Shown here: positions 1 through 10,070 of the stretch, piece by piece
How positions within the stretch are numbered: the stretch's first letter is position 1
How the letters are laid out: every line of letters begins with the position of its first letter
Assembly: GCA_036417435.1 (NCBI GenBank)
Contig: CM070910.1
Span: 72,400,784-72,464,783, forward strand
Reading direction: 5' to 3'
Length of the DNA stretch: 64,000 nucleotides
From: Inia geoffrensis
Taxonomy: Eukaryota > Chordata > Mammalia > Artiodactyla > Iniidae
Program-made: the position numbers and the translations under genes
The notes under the pieces: model-generated
What the model was told of the DNA's origin: nothing
Database searches by the model: none
The model's input: the letters and a program-made list of their open reading frames with translations, nothing else

Positions 1-1117
1 ACCCTCTCCCGTGCCCTAATCTTAACCAGTACTGCAACACTAATTTGTGCCCTCACACTTACGCTAACACTTAAGCGTTGTCGTCCCCTAAACTATAACC
101 TAATGCCTCCCCATTTCCTAACCCTGACCCTAACCTGAATCCTAACCCTGACCCTCACTCGAAGCCTTAACCTCCCCCGTGATTTAATCTTAACCATTAC
201 ACCAACACTAAACCATGCCCCAAATGTACGCTAACCCTAAACCGCAGCCGCGCGCTAACCTGTACCCTAATACTTCCCCATTGCCTAACCCTAACCCTAA
301 CACGATCCATAATCCTTTCCCTCACCCGAATCCTTAGCCTCACCCGTGCCCTTATCTTAACCAGTACACCAAACCTAACTCGTATCCTCACACGTACGCA
401 AACCCTTAAGTGTTGTCTTACCCTAATCTGTACCCAAATACCCCCCCATTCCCTAACAGTAACCCTAACCCGAATCCTAATCCTGACCCTCACCCGAAGC
501 CTTAACCTCACCCGTGACTTAATCTTAACCATTACACCAACACTAAACCGTGCCATCACACGTACACTAATCCTTAAGCGTTGTCTTACCCTAACCTGTA
601 CCCTAATCCCTCTCCATTCCCTAACCCTAACCCGAACACTAACCCTGACACTCACCCGTAACTTTACCCTCACTCGTGTAATAATTTTAAACAGTACATC
701 ACCACTAAACCATGCCCTCAAACGTAGGCTAAACCTAAATTGTTGCTGTACCCTAACCTGTACCCTATTCGCTCCCTATTGCCTAACCATAACTCCTAAA
801 CCGATCCCTAATCCTGTCCCTCACCCAAAGCCTTACCCTCACCCGTGTCCTGAACTGAACCAGTACACCAACACTAACTCGTGCCCTCACACTTACGCTA
901 ACACTTAAGCATTGTCGTACCTTAAACTCTAACCTAAAACCTCCCCATTTCCTAACTCTAACCCTAACCCGAATCTTAACCCTGACCCTCAACCGAAGCC
1001 TTACCCTCACCCGTGACCTAATCTTAACCAGTACACCAACACTAAACAGTGCCCTCACACGTACGCTAGCCCTTAAGCATTGTCGTATACTAACATGTAC
1101 CCTAATACTTCTCCATT
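1..1117. repeat. Left-edge block of the right-hand satellite family
   Basis: About six and a half monomers. Position 1 aligns with 44576 and again with 63164, and the alignment holds to about 1030. Shared diagnostic words are CTAATTTGTGCCC near 40, CCCGTGATTTAATC near 176, the CTTAGCCTCACCC run near 335 and CTGAACTGAACCAG near 850. After about 1 kb the sequence moves toward the 12-monomer HOR family. The block shows that the large-duplication family flanks the HOR region on both sides. Confidence 0.8.
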
Positions 1118-2125
1118 CCCTAACCCTAACCCTAACCCAAACCCTAAACCTGACCCTCTTCCGAGGCCTTACCCTCACCTGTGCCCTAATCTTAACCAGT
1201 ACACCAACACTAAACCGTGACCTCACACGTACGCTAAACCTAAACAGCAGCTGTACCCTAACCTGTACCCTAATCCCTCCCCATTGCCTAACCCTAACCC
1301 TAACCCGATCCCTAATCCTGTCCCTCACCCGAAGCCTTAACCTCACCCGTTCCCTAATCTTAACCAGTACACAAAAACTAACTCGTGCCCTCACACATAC
1401 GCTAACCCTTAAGCGTTGTCTTACCCTAAACTGTACGCTAATCCCTTCCCATTCCCTAACCCTAACCCTAACCCGAATCCTAATCCTGACCCTCACCCGA
1501 AGCCTTAACCTCACCCGTGACTTAATATTAACCATTACACCAACACTAGACTGTGCCATCACACGAAAGATAACCCTTAAGCATTGTCTTACCCTAACCT
1601 ATACCCTAATCACTCTTCATTCCTCAACACTAACCGTAACTCGAACCCTAACCCTGACAATCACCCGAAGCTTTACCCTCACCCGTGTCCTAATTTTAAC
1701 CAGGACATCAACACTAAGCAATGCCCTGCTATGTAGGCTAACCCTAAACCGTAGCCGTAACCTAACCTGTACCCAAATCCCTCTCCATTCCCTAACGCTA
1801 ACCCTAACCCAAACCCTAAACCTGACCCTCTTCCAAGGCCTTACCCTCACACGTGCCCTAATCTTAACCAGTACACCAACACTAACTCGTGCCCTCACAC
1901 TTACGTTAACCCTTATGCGCTGTCGTACAATAAACTGTAACCTAATCCCTCCCCATTCCCTAATTCTAACCCTAAACCGAATCCTAATCCTGGACCTCAC
2001 CCGAAGCCTTAACCTCACCCGTGACCTAATATTAACCATTACACCAACACTAAACCGTGCCATCACACGAACGATAACCCTTAAGCGTTGTCTTACCCTA
2101 ACCTGTACCCTAATCACTCTCCATT
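1118..2125. repeat. Partial 12-mer HOR copy 0 (six monomers, two hybrid)
   Basis: Six 168-bp monomers. In the numbering of the reference HOR copy at 2126-4141 they are M10 (1118-1285), M11 (1286-1453), M12 (1454-1621), an M1/M4 hybrid (1622-1789), M5 (1790-1957) and an M6/M12 hybrid (1958-2125). The first hybrid begins with the CCTCAA...CCGTAACTCG head of M1 and ends with the AAGCAATGCCCTGCTATG tail of M4. The second begins like M6 (CTAAACCGAATCC, CTGGACC) and ends with the CACGAACGATAACC tail of M12. Both look like products of in-register unequal exchange. Confidence 0.8.
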
Positions 2126-2293
2126 CCTCAACCCTAACCGTAACTCGAACCCTAACCCTGACAATCACCCGAAGCTTTACCCTCACCCGTGTCCTAATTT
2201 TAAACAGTACATCACCATTAACCCTTGCCTTCAAACGTAGGCTAACCCTAAACCGTTGCTGTACCTTAACCTGTACCCTAATCCCTCCCCATT
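2126..2293. repeat. HOR monomer M1
   Basis: Head CCTCAACCCTAACCGTAACT replaces the usual three CCCTAA, so canonical telomere sequence is weak here. AAGCTT (HindIII) lies at 2172-2177, followed by TTTTAAACAGTACATCACC and CAAACGTAGGC. Its head is the best anchor for counting HOR copies. Confidence 0.85.
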
Positions 2294-2461
2294 GCCTAAT
2301 CCTAACCCTAAACCGATCCCTTATCCTGTCCCTCACGCGAAACCTTACCTTCACACGTGCCCTTATCTTAACCAGTACACCAAAACTAACTCATGCCCTC
2401 ACATGTATGCTAACCGTTAAGCGTTGTCATATCCGAAACTGTACCCTAATCCCTCCCCATT
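2294..2461. repeat. HOR monomer M2
   Basis: Begins GCCTAATCCTAACCCTAAAC, then a CCGATCC word. Contains CACGCGAAACC and a CACGTG palindrome (2354-2359). The tail has ACCGTTAAGCG rather than the common ACCCTTAAGCG. Confidence 0.82.
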
Positions 2462-2629
2462 TTTTAACCCTAACCTTAGCCCGATTCCTAATCCTGACCC
2501 TCACACGTAGCCTTACCTTCACCCGTGACCTAATATTAACCAGGACATCAACACTAAACCGTGCCCTCACACGTACAGTAACCCTAAACCGCAGCCGTAC
2601 CCTAACCTGTAGCCTAATCCAACTCCATT
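2462..2629. repeat. HOR monomer M3
   Basis: Recognised by CCTTAGCCCGATTCC near its start, CACACGTAGCC, ACCAGGACATCAAC and CGTACAGTAACC. The tail is CTGTAGCCTAATCCAACTCC, a variant also found in the right-hand half of the array. Confidence 0.82.
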
Positions 2630-2650
2630 CCCTAACCCTAACCCTAACCC
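2630..2650 (-). other. Example of the once-per-monomer G-quadruplex motif
   Basis: (CCCTAA)3CCC on the plus strand, so four GGG runs with TTA loops on the minus strand, the classical telomeric G4 pattern. Further CCC runs follow at once (CCCGAACCC). Many monomers repeat it at the same phase (for example 3470 and 3638). I saw no longer uninterrupted CCCTAA run in the window. Confidence 0.75.
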
Positions 2651-2797
2651 GAACCCTAAACCTGACACTCACCCGAAGCTTTACCCTCACCCGTGTCCTA
2701 ATTTTAACCAAGACATCAACACTAAGCAATGCCCTGCTATGTAGGCTAACCCTAAACCGTAGCCGTAACCTAACCTGCACCCAAATCCCTCTCCATT
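2630..2797. repeat. HOR monomer M4
   Basis: Starts with three exact CCCTAA plus CCC. AAGCTT lies at 2676-2681. The tail AAGCAATGCCCTGCTATG and GTAGCCGTAACC are private to M4, which makes it a useful marker for hybrid monomers. Confidence 0.83.
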
Positions 2798-2965
2798 CCC
2801 TAACCCTAACCCTAACCCAAACGCTAAACCTGGCCCTCTTCCAAGGCCTTACCCTCACACGTGCCCTAATCTTAACCAGTACACCAACACTAACTCGTGC
2901 CCTCACACTTACGTTAACCCTTATGCGCTGTCGTACAATAAACTGTAACCTAATCCCTCCCCATT
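2798..2965. repeat. HOR monomer M5
   Basis: Three CCCTAA, then CCCAAA. CTTCCAAGGCCTTACC contains AGGCCT (StuI) at 2844-2849. The tail CTTATGCGCTGTCGTACAAT is unique to this monomer within the HOR. Confidence 0.83.
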
Positions 2966-3133
2966 CCCTAATCCTAATCCTAAACCGAATCCTAATCCTG
3001 GCCCTCACCCGAAGCCTTAACCTCACCCGCGACTTAATCTTAACCATTGCATCAACACTATACCGTGCCATCACACGTACGCTAACGCTTAAGCGTTGCC
3101 TTAACCTAACCTGTACCCTAATCCCTCTCCATT
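2966..3133. repeat. HOR monomer M6
   Basis: CCGAATCCTAATCCTGGCCC near the start, then CCCGCGACTTAATC, CCATTGCATCAACACTATAC and GCTAACGCTTAAGCGTTGCC. This copy has lost the clean CCCTAA triplet at its head (CCCTAATCCTAATCC), whereas M6 in copies 3, 4, 6 and 7 keeps it. Confidence 0.82.
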
Positions 3134-3301
3134 CTCTAAACCTAACCCTAATTCGAACCCTAACCCTGACCTTCACTAGAAACTTTACCCTCACCCGTGT
3201 CCTACTTTTAAACAGCACATCACCACTAAACAATGCCCTCAAACGTACGTTAACCATAAATTGTTGCTGCACCCTAACCTGTACCCTCATCCCTGCCCAT
3301 T
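3134..3301. repeat. HOR monomer M7
   Basis: Head TCTAAACCTAACCCTAATTC. The HindIII word is decayed to AAACTTT. The tail has AACAATGCCCTCAAACGTAC and a CATCCCTGCCCATT end. It belongs to the same class as M1, M4 and M9 but has lost AAGCTT. Confidence 0.82.
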
Positions 3302-3469
3302 GCCTAACCCTAACCCTAAACCGATCCCTAATCCTGTCCCTCTCCCGAATCCTTACCCTCAAACGTGCCCTAATCTTAACCAGTACACCAACACTAAACA
3401 GTGCCAGCACACGTACGCTAACCCTTAAGCATTGTCGTATCCTAACATGTACCCTAATCCCTGTCCATT
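3302..3469. repeat. HOR monomer M8
   Basis: Head GCCTAACCCTAACCCTAAAC, then CCGATCCCTAATCCTGTCCC, CTCTCCCGAATCC and the tail AAGCATTGTCGTATCC. In copy 2 only its front half survives, fused to M11. Confidence 0.82.
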
Positions 3470-3637
3470 CCCTAACCCTAACCCTAACCCGAACCCTAAC
3501 CCTGACACTCACCCGAAGCTTTACCCTCACCCGTGTCCTAATTTTAAACAGTACATCAACACTAACCGATGCCCTGCAATGTAGGCTAACCCTAAACTGT
3601 TGCCATACCCTAACCTGTACCCTAATCCCTCTCCATT
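3470..3637. repeat. HOR monomer M9
   Basis: Hexamer parsing is clearest here: positions 1-3, 5, 21, 24 and 26 of the 28 hexamers are exact CCCTAA. AAGCTT lies at 3516-3521. The tail is CCCTGCAATGTAGGC with ACTGTTGCC. Confidence 0.85.
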
Positions 3638-3805
3638 CCCTAACCCTAACCCTAACCCAAACCCTAAACCTGACCCTCTTCCGAGGCCTTACCCTCACCT
3701 GTGCCCTAATCTTAACCAGTACACCAACACTAAACCGTGACCTCACACATACGCTAAACCTAAACCGCAGCTGTACCCTAACCTGTATCCTAATCCCTCC
3801 CCATT
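3638..3805. repeat. HOR monomer M10
   Basis: Three CCCTAA, then CCCAAACCCTAAACC. CTTCCGAGGCC contains AGGCCT at 3684-3689. It is the G-variant sister of M5 (CCGAGG against CCAAGG). The tail is CTAAACCTAAACCGCAGCTG. Confidence 0.83.
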
Positions 3806-3973
3806 GTCTAACCCTAACCCTAACCCGATCCCTAATCCTGTCCCTCACCCGAAGCCTTACCCTCAGCCGTTCCCTAATCTTAACCAGTACACCAAAACTA
3901 ACTCGTGCCCTCACACGTACGCTAACCCTTAAGCGTTGTCTTACCCTAAACTGTACGCTAATTCCTTCCAATT
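3806..3973. repeat. HOR monomer M11
   Basis: CCCGATCCCTAATCCTGTCC, then CGTTCCC where most monomers have CGTGCCC or CGTGACC. The tail ACTGTACGCTAAT is shared by all M11 copies except the M11/M12 hybrid at 7321-7488. Confidence 0.82.
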
Positions 3974-4141
3974 CCCTAACCCTAACCCTAACCCGAATCC
4001 TAATCCTGACCCTCACCCGAACCCTTAACCTCACCCGTGACCTAATATTAACCATTACACCAACACTAAAAAGTGCCATCACACGAACGATAACCCTTAA
4101 GCGTTGTCTTACCCTAACCTGTACCCTAATCACTCTCCATT
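3974..4141. repeat. HOR monomer M12
   Basis: Three CCCTAA, then CCCGAATCCTAATCCTGACC. The tail CACACGAACGATAACCCTTA followed by TAATCACTC identifies it. It precedes every M1. Confidence 0.83.
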
Positions 4142-4981
4142 CCTCAACCCTAACCGTAACTCGAACCCTAACCCTGACAATCACCCGAAGCTTTACCCTC
4201 ACCCGTGTCCTAATTTTAAACAGTACATCACCATTAACCCTTGCCTTCAAACGTAGGCTAACCCTAAACCGTTGCTGTACCCTAACCTGTACCCTAATCC
4301 CTCCCCATTGCCTAATCCTAACCCTAAACCGATCCCTTATCCTGTCCCTCACGCGAAACCTTACCTTCACACGTGCCCTTATCTTAACCAGTACACCAAA
4401 ACTAACTCATGCCCTCACATGTACACTAACCGTTAAGCGTTGTCATATCTGAAACTGTACCCTAATCCCTCCCCATTTCTTAACCCTAACCTTAGCCCGA
4501 TTCCTAATCCTGACCCTCACACGTAGCCTTACCTTCACCCGTGACCTAATATTAACCAGGACATCAACACTAAACCGTGCCCTCACACGTACAGTAACCC
4601 TAAACCGCAGCCGTACCCTAACCTGTAGCCTAATCCAACTCCATTCCCTAACCCTAACGCTAACCCGAACCCTAAACCTGACACTCACCCGAAGCTTTAC
4701 CCTCACCCGTGTCCTAATTTTAACCAGGACATCAACACTAAGCAATGCCCTGCTATGTAGGCTAACCCTAAACCGTAGCCGTAACCTAACCTGCACCCAA
4801 ATCCCTCTCCATTCCCTAACCCTAACCCTAACCCAAACCCTAAACCTGGCCCTCTTCCAAGGCCTTACCCTCACACGTGCCCTAATCTTAACCAGTACAC
4901 CAACACTAACTCGTGTCCTCACACTTACGTTAACCCTTATGCGCTGTCGTACAATAAACTGTAACCTAATCCCTCCCCATT

Positions 4982-5137
4982 CCCTAACCCGAATCCTAAT
5001 CCTGGCCCTCACCCGAAGCCTTAACCTCACCCGCGACTTAATCTTAACCATTGCATCAACACTATACCATGCCATCACACGTACGCTAACGCTTAAGCGT
5101 TGCCTTACCCTAACCTGTACCCTAATCCCTCTCCATT
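4982..5137. repeat. Shortened M6 (156 bp, two hexamers lost)
   Basis: The head reads CCCTAACCCGAATCC where M6 at 8334 onward has three CCCTAA before CCCGAA. Exactly 12 bp, two telomeric hexamers, are missing and the register is kept. Typical of slippage or short unequal exchange inside the CCCTAA run. Confidence 0.85.
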
Positions 5138-5305
5138 CCCTAAACCTAACCCTAATTTGAACCCTAACCCTGACCTTCACTCGAAACTTTACCCTCACCC
5201 GTGTCCTAATTTTAAACAGTACATCACCACTAAACAATGCCCTCAAACGTACGCTAACCGTAAACTGTTGCTGTACCCTAACCTGTACCCTCATCCCTGC
5301 CCATT

Positions 5306-5472
5306 GCCTAACCCTAACCCTAAACCGATCCCTAATCCTGTCCCTCACCCGAAGCCTTACCCTCAGCCGTTCCCTAATCTTAACCAGTACACCAAAACTA
5401 ACTCGTGCCCTCACACGTACGCTAACCCTTAAGCGTTGTCTTACCCTAAACTGTACGCTAATCCCTTTAATT
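5306..5472. repeat. Hybrid monomer M8/M11 (deletion junction)
   Basis: The front half matches M8 (GCCTAACCCTAACCCTAAAC and CCGATCC). The back half matches M11 (CAGCCGTTCCC and CTGTACGCTAAT). The switch lies between about 5345 and 5365. It marks the in-register loss of three monomers from this HOR copy. One base is missing near 5466 (CCTTTAATT against CCTTCCAATT). Confidence 0.82.
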
Positions 5473-5640
5473 CCCTAACCCTAACCCTAACCCGAATCCT
5501 AATCCTGACCCTCACCCGAACCCTTAACCTCACCCGTGACCTAATATTAACCATTACACCAACACTAAAAAGTGCCATCACACGAACGATAACCCTTAAG
5601 CGTTGTCTTACCCTAACCTGTACCCTAATCACTCTCCATT

Positions 5641-7488
5641 CCTCAACCCTAACCGTAACTCGAACCCTAACCCTGACAATCACCCGAAGCTTTACCCTCA
5701 CCCGTGTCCTAATTTTAAACAGTACATCACCATTAACCCTTGCCTTCAAACGTAGGCTAACCCTAAACCGTTGCTGTACCCTAACCTGTACCCTAATCCC
5801 TCGCCATTGCCTAATCCTAACCCTAAACCGATCCCTTATCCTGTCCCTCATGCGAAACCTTACCTTCACACGTGCCCTTATCTTAACCAGTACACCAAAA
5901 CTAACTCATGCCCTCACATGTACGCTAACCGTTAAGCGTTGTCATATCTGAAACTGTACCCTAATCCCTCCCCATTTCTTAACCCTAACCTTAGCCCGAT
6001 TCCTAATCCTGACCCTCACACGTAGCCTTACCTTCACCCGTTACCTAATATTAACCAGGACATCAACACTAAACCGTGCCCTCACACGTACAGTAACCCT
6101 AAACCGCAGCCGTACCCTAACCTGTAGCCTAATCCAACTCCATTCCCTAACCCTAACGCTAACCCGAACCCTAAACCTGACACTCACCCGAAGCTTTACC
6201 CTCACCCGTGTCCTAATTTTAACCAGGACATCAACACTAAGCAATGCCCTGCTATGTAGGCTAACCCTAAACCGTAGCCGTAACCTAACCTGCACCCAAA
6301 TCCCTCTCCATTCCCTAACCCTAACCCTAACCCAAACCCTAAACCTGGCCCTCTTCCAAGGCCTTACCCTCACACGTGCCCTAATCTTAACCAGTACACC
6401 AACACTAACTCGTGTCCTCACACTTACGTTAACCCTTATGCGCTGTCGTACAATAAACTGTAACCTAATCCCTCCCCATTCCCTAACCCTAACCCTAACC
6501 CGAATCCTAATCCTGGCCCTCACCCGAAGCCTTAACCTCACCCGCGACTTAATCTTAACCATTGCATCAACACTATACCATGCCATCACACGTACGCTAA
6601 CGCTTAAGCGTTGCCTTACCCTAACCTGTACCCTAATCCCTCTCCATTCCCTAAACCTAACCCTAATTTGAACCCTAACCCTGACCTTCACTCGAAACTT
6701 TACCCTCACCCGTGTCCTAATTTTAAACAGTACATCACCACTAAACAATGCCCTCAAACGTACGCTAACCGTAAACTGTTGCTGTACCCTAACCTGTACC
6801 CTCATCCCTGCCCATTGCCTAACCCTAACCCTAAACCGATCCCTAATCCTGTCCCTCTCCCGAATCCTTACCCTCACCCGTGCCCTAATCTTAACCAGTA
6901 CACCAACACTAAACAGTGCCCTCACACGTACGCAAACCCTTAAGCATTGTCATATCCTAACATGTACCCTAATCCCTGTCCATTCCCTAACCCTAACCCT
7001 AAATCGAACCCTAACCCTGACACTCACCCGAAGCTTTACCGTCACCCGTGTCCTAATTTTAAACAGTACATCAACACTAACCCATGCCCTGCAATGTAGG
7101 CTAACCCTAAACTGTTGCCGTACCCTAACCTGTACCCTAATTCCTCTCCATTCCCTAACCCTAACCCTAACCCGTAACCTAAACCTGACCCTCTTCCGAG
7201 GCCTTACTCTCACCTGTGCCCTAATCTTAACCAGTACACCAACACTAAACCGTGACCTCACACGTACGCTAAACCTAAACAGCAGCTGTACCCTAACCTG
7301 TACCCTAATCCCTCCCCATTTCCTAACCCTAACCCTAACCCGATCCCTAATCCTGTCCCTCACCCGAAGCCTTACCCTCACCCGTTCCCTAATCTTAACC
7401 AGTACACCAAAACTAACTCGTGCCCTCACACGTACACTAACCCTTAAGTGTTGTCTTACTCTAACCTGTACCCTAATCACTCTCCATT
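5641..7488. repeat. 12-mer HOR copy 3, contracted to eleven monomers
   Basis: Length 1848 bp, exactly 11 x 168. Order M1-M10 followed by an M11/M12 hybrid, so one monomer is gone without any loss of register. M6 here keeps the full three CCCTAA that copy 2 lacks. Confidence 0.85.
7321..7488. repeat. Hybrid monomer M11/M12 (deletion junction)
   Basis: Starts as M11 (CCCGATCCCTAATCC, CGTTCCC) and ends as M12 (CTGTACCCTAATCACTC). The switch lies near 7440, in the shared CACACGTAC-CTAACCCTTAAG stretch. Exactly 168 bp long, as expected for exchange between aligned monomers. Confidence 0.82.
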
Positions 7489-9504
7489 CCTCAACCCTAA
7501 CAGTAACTCGAACCCTAACCCTGACAATCACCCGAAGCTTTACCCTCACCCGTGTCCTAATTTTAAACAGTACATCACCATTAACCCTTGCCTTCAAACG
7601 TAGGCTAACCCTAAACCGTTGCTGTACCCTAACCTGTACCCTAATCCCTCCCCATTGCCTAATCCTAACCCTAAACCGATCCCTTATCCTGTCCCTCACG
7701 CGAAACCTTACTTTCACACGTGCCCTTATCTTAACCAGTACACCAAAACTAACTCATGCCCTCACATGTAGGCTAACCGTTAAGCGTTGTCATATCCGAA
7801 ACTGTAACCTAATCCCTCCCCATTTCCTAACCCTAACCTTAGCCCGATTCCTAATCCTGACCCTCACACGTAGCCTTACCCTCACCCGTGAACTAATCTT
7901 AACTAGGACATCAACACTAAACCGTGCCCTCACACGTACAGTAACCCTAAACCGCAGCCGTACCCTAACCTGTAGCCTAATCCAACTCCATTCCCTAAAC
8001 CTAACCCTAACCCGAACCCTAAAACTGACACTCACCCGAAGCTTTACCCTCACCCGTGTCCTAATTTTAACCAGGACATCAACACTAAGCAATGCCCTGC
8101 TATGTAGGCTAACCCTAAACCGTAGCCGTAACCTAACCTGCACCCAAATCCCTCTCCATTCCCTAACCCTAACCTTAACCCAAACCCTAAACCTGACCCT
8201 CTTCCAAGGCCTTACCCTCACACGTGCCCTAATCTTAACCAGTACACCAACACTAACTCGTGCCCTCACACTTACGTTAACCCTTATGCGCTGTCGTACA
8301 ATAAACTGTAACCTAATCCCTCCCCATTCCCTAACCCTAACCCTAACCCGAATCCTAATCCTGGCCCTCACCCGAAGCCTTAACCTCACCCGCGACTTAA
8401 TCTTAACCATTGCATCAACACTATACCGTGCCATCACACGTACGCTAACGCTTAAGCGTTGCCTTACCCTAACCTGTACCCTAATCCATCTCCATTCCCT
8501 AAACCTAACCCTAATTTGAACCCTAACCCTGACCTTCACTCGAAACTTTACTCTCACCCGTGTCCTAATTTTAAACAGTATATCACCACTAAACAATGCC
8601 CGCAAACGTACGCTAACCGTAAACTGTTGCTGTACCCTAACCTGTACCCTCAACCCTGCCCATTGCCTAACCCTAACCCTAAACCGATCCCTAATCCTGT
8701 CCCTCTCCCGAATCCTTACCCTCACCCGTGCCCTAATCTTAACCAGTACACCAACACTAAACAGTGCCCTCACACGTACGCTAACCCTTAAGCATTGTCG
8801 TATCCTAACATGTACCCTAATCCCTGTCCATTCCCTAACCCTAACCCTAACCCGAACCCTAACCCTGACACACACCCGAAGCTTTACCCTCACCCGTGTC
8901 CTAATTTTAAACAGAACATCAACACTATCCCTTGCCCTGCAATGTAGGCTCACCCTAAACTGTTGCCGTACCCTAACCTGTACCCTAATCCCTCTCCATT
9001 CCCTAACCCTAACCCTAACCCGAACCCTAATCCTGACCCTCTTCCGAGGCCATACCCTCAACTGTGCCCTAATCTTAACCAGTACACCAACACTAAACCG
9101 TGACCTCACACGTACGCTAAACCTAAACCGCAGCTGTACCCTAACCTGTACCCTAATCCCTCCCCATTTCCTAACCCTAACCCTAACCCGATCCCTAATC
9201 CTGTCCCTCACCCGAAGCCTTACCCTCACCCGTTCCCTAATCTTAACCAGTACACCAAAGCTAACTCGTGCCCTCACACGTACGCTAACCCTTAAGCGTT
9301 GTCTTACCCTAAACTCTACGCTAATCCCTTCCCATTCCCTAACCCTAAACCTAACACGAATCCTAATCCTGACCCTCACCCGAAGCCTTAACCTCACCCG
9401 TGACCTAATATTAACCATTACACCAACACTAAACCGTGGCATCACACGAACGATAACCATTAAACGTTGTCTTACCCTAACCTGTACCCTAATCACTCTC
9501 CATT
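7489..9504. repeat. 12-mer HOR copy 4 (complete, 2016 bp)
   Basis: All twelve monomers in reference order and exactly 2016 bp between successive M1 heads (7489 and 9505). Differences from copy 1 are scattered single-base changes, for example CCATCTCC for CCCTCTCC near 8484. Confidence 0.88.
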
Positions 9505-10070
9505 CCTCAACCCTAACCGTAACTCGAACCCTAACCCTGACAATCACCCGAAGCTTTACCCTCACCCGTGTCCTAATTTTAAACAGTACATCACCATTAA
9601 CCCTTGCCTTCAAACCTAGGCTAACCCTAAACCGTTGCTGTACACTAACCTGTACCCTAATCCCTCCCCATTGCCTAATCCTAAACCTAAACCGATCCCT
9701 TATCCTGTCCCTCACGCGAAACCTTACCTTCACACGTGCCCTTATCTTAACCAGTACACCAAAACTAACTCATGCCCTCACATGTACGCTAACCGTTAAG
9801 CGTTGTCATATCCGAAACTGTACCCTAATCCCTCCCCATTTCTTAACCCTAACCTTAGCCCGAATTCCTAATCCTGACCCTCACACGTAGCCTTACCCTC
9901 ACCCATGACCTAATCATAACCAGGACATCAACACTAAACCGTGCCCTCACACGTACAGTAACCCTAAACCGCAGCCGTACCCTAACCTGTAGCCTAATCC
10001 AACTCCATTCCCTAACCCTAACCCTAACCTGAACCCTAAACCTGACACTCACCCGAAGCTTTACCCTCAC
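9505..10070. repeat. Partial HOR copy 5 (M1-M4 start)
   Basis: M1 (9505), M2 (9673), M3 (9841-10009) and the first part of M4 (10010). M3 is 169 bp because of one inserted A that creates GAATTC at 9862-9867. Around 10070 the M4 tail is replaced by a different sequence (CCCGTGCTCTAATCTTAACC), which ends the regular HOR order. Confidence 0.78.

Larger units (their letters stand above)
2126..4141. repeat. 12-mer HOR copy 1 (reference, complete, 2016 bp)
   Basis: Twelve monomers of exactly 168 bp, each with its own variant words, so the true repeat at this scale is 2016 bp. The head of M1 (CCTCAACCCTAACCG) recurs exactly 2016 bp later at 4142. The same monomer order is seen at 7489-9504, 13370-15384 and 15385-17394. 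M1, M4 and M9 carry AAGCTT; M5 and M10 carry AGGCCT; M2, M8 and M11 carry a CCGATCC start; M6 and M12 carry CCGAATCC. Individual monomers are listed separately. Confidence 0.9.
4142..5640. repeat. 12-mer HOR copy 2, contracted to nine monomers
   Basis: Length 1499 bp, which equals nine monomers less 13 bp. Order M1-M7, an M8/M11 hybrid, then M12; the M8-M11 interval has lost three monomers. The 13 missing bases are two telomeric hexamers in M6 (12 bp) and one base in the hybrid near 5466. The contraction fits unequal exchange between M8 and M11, which share the CCGATCC class. Confidence 0.85.

Noticed and set aside
2172..2177. AAGCTT and other palindromes (AGGCCT, CTTAAG, CGTACG) as functional sites
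   Set aside because: They are useful for classifying monomers and could give restriction ladders, but nothing shows that they act as binding sites.
2427..4370. 647-codon minus-strand frame of Val-Arg repeats as a structural or DNA-binding protein gene
   Set aside because: It is the reverse complement of the same hexamers (AGG-GTT). Its repeat equals the DNA monomer, 56 codons. Kept only as a finding about possible repeat translation.
1915..4452. 845-codon open frame on the plus strand, and similar ones at 11815-14400 (861), 31759-34164 (801) and 26693-28969 (758), reading as Leu-Thr-Arg repeats
   Set aside because: The frame CTA-ACC has no stop, the 168-bp period is a multiple of 3, and several frames are open at the same place on both strands. 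No domain, codon bias or promoter supports a gene.
5100..5432. Recurrent 110-codon Pro-Asn rich frames (also 6611, 8459, 14340, 19036, 27235) that could pass for a small gene family
   Set aside because: They are the CCT-AAC frame of two adjacent monomers, ended by the same monomer-phase stops. They recur because the HOR or beta segment recurs.
9862..9867. GAATTC created by a single inserted base in M3 of HOR copy 5
   Set aside because: A lone one-base insertion with no counterpart in the other M3 copies checked. It is a private mutation or a sequence error.
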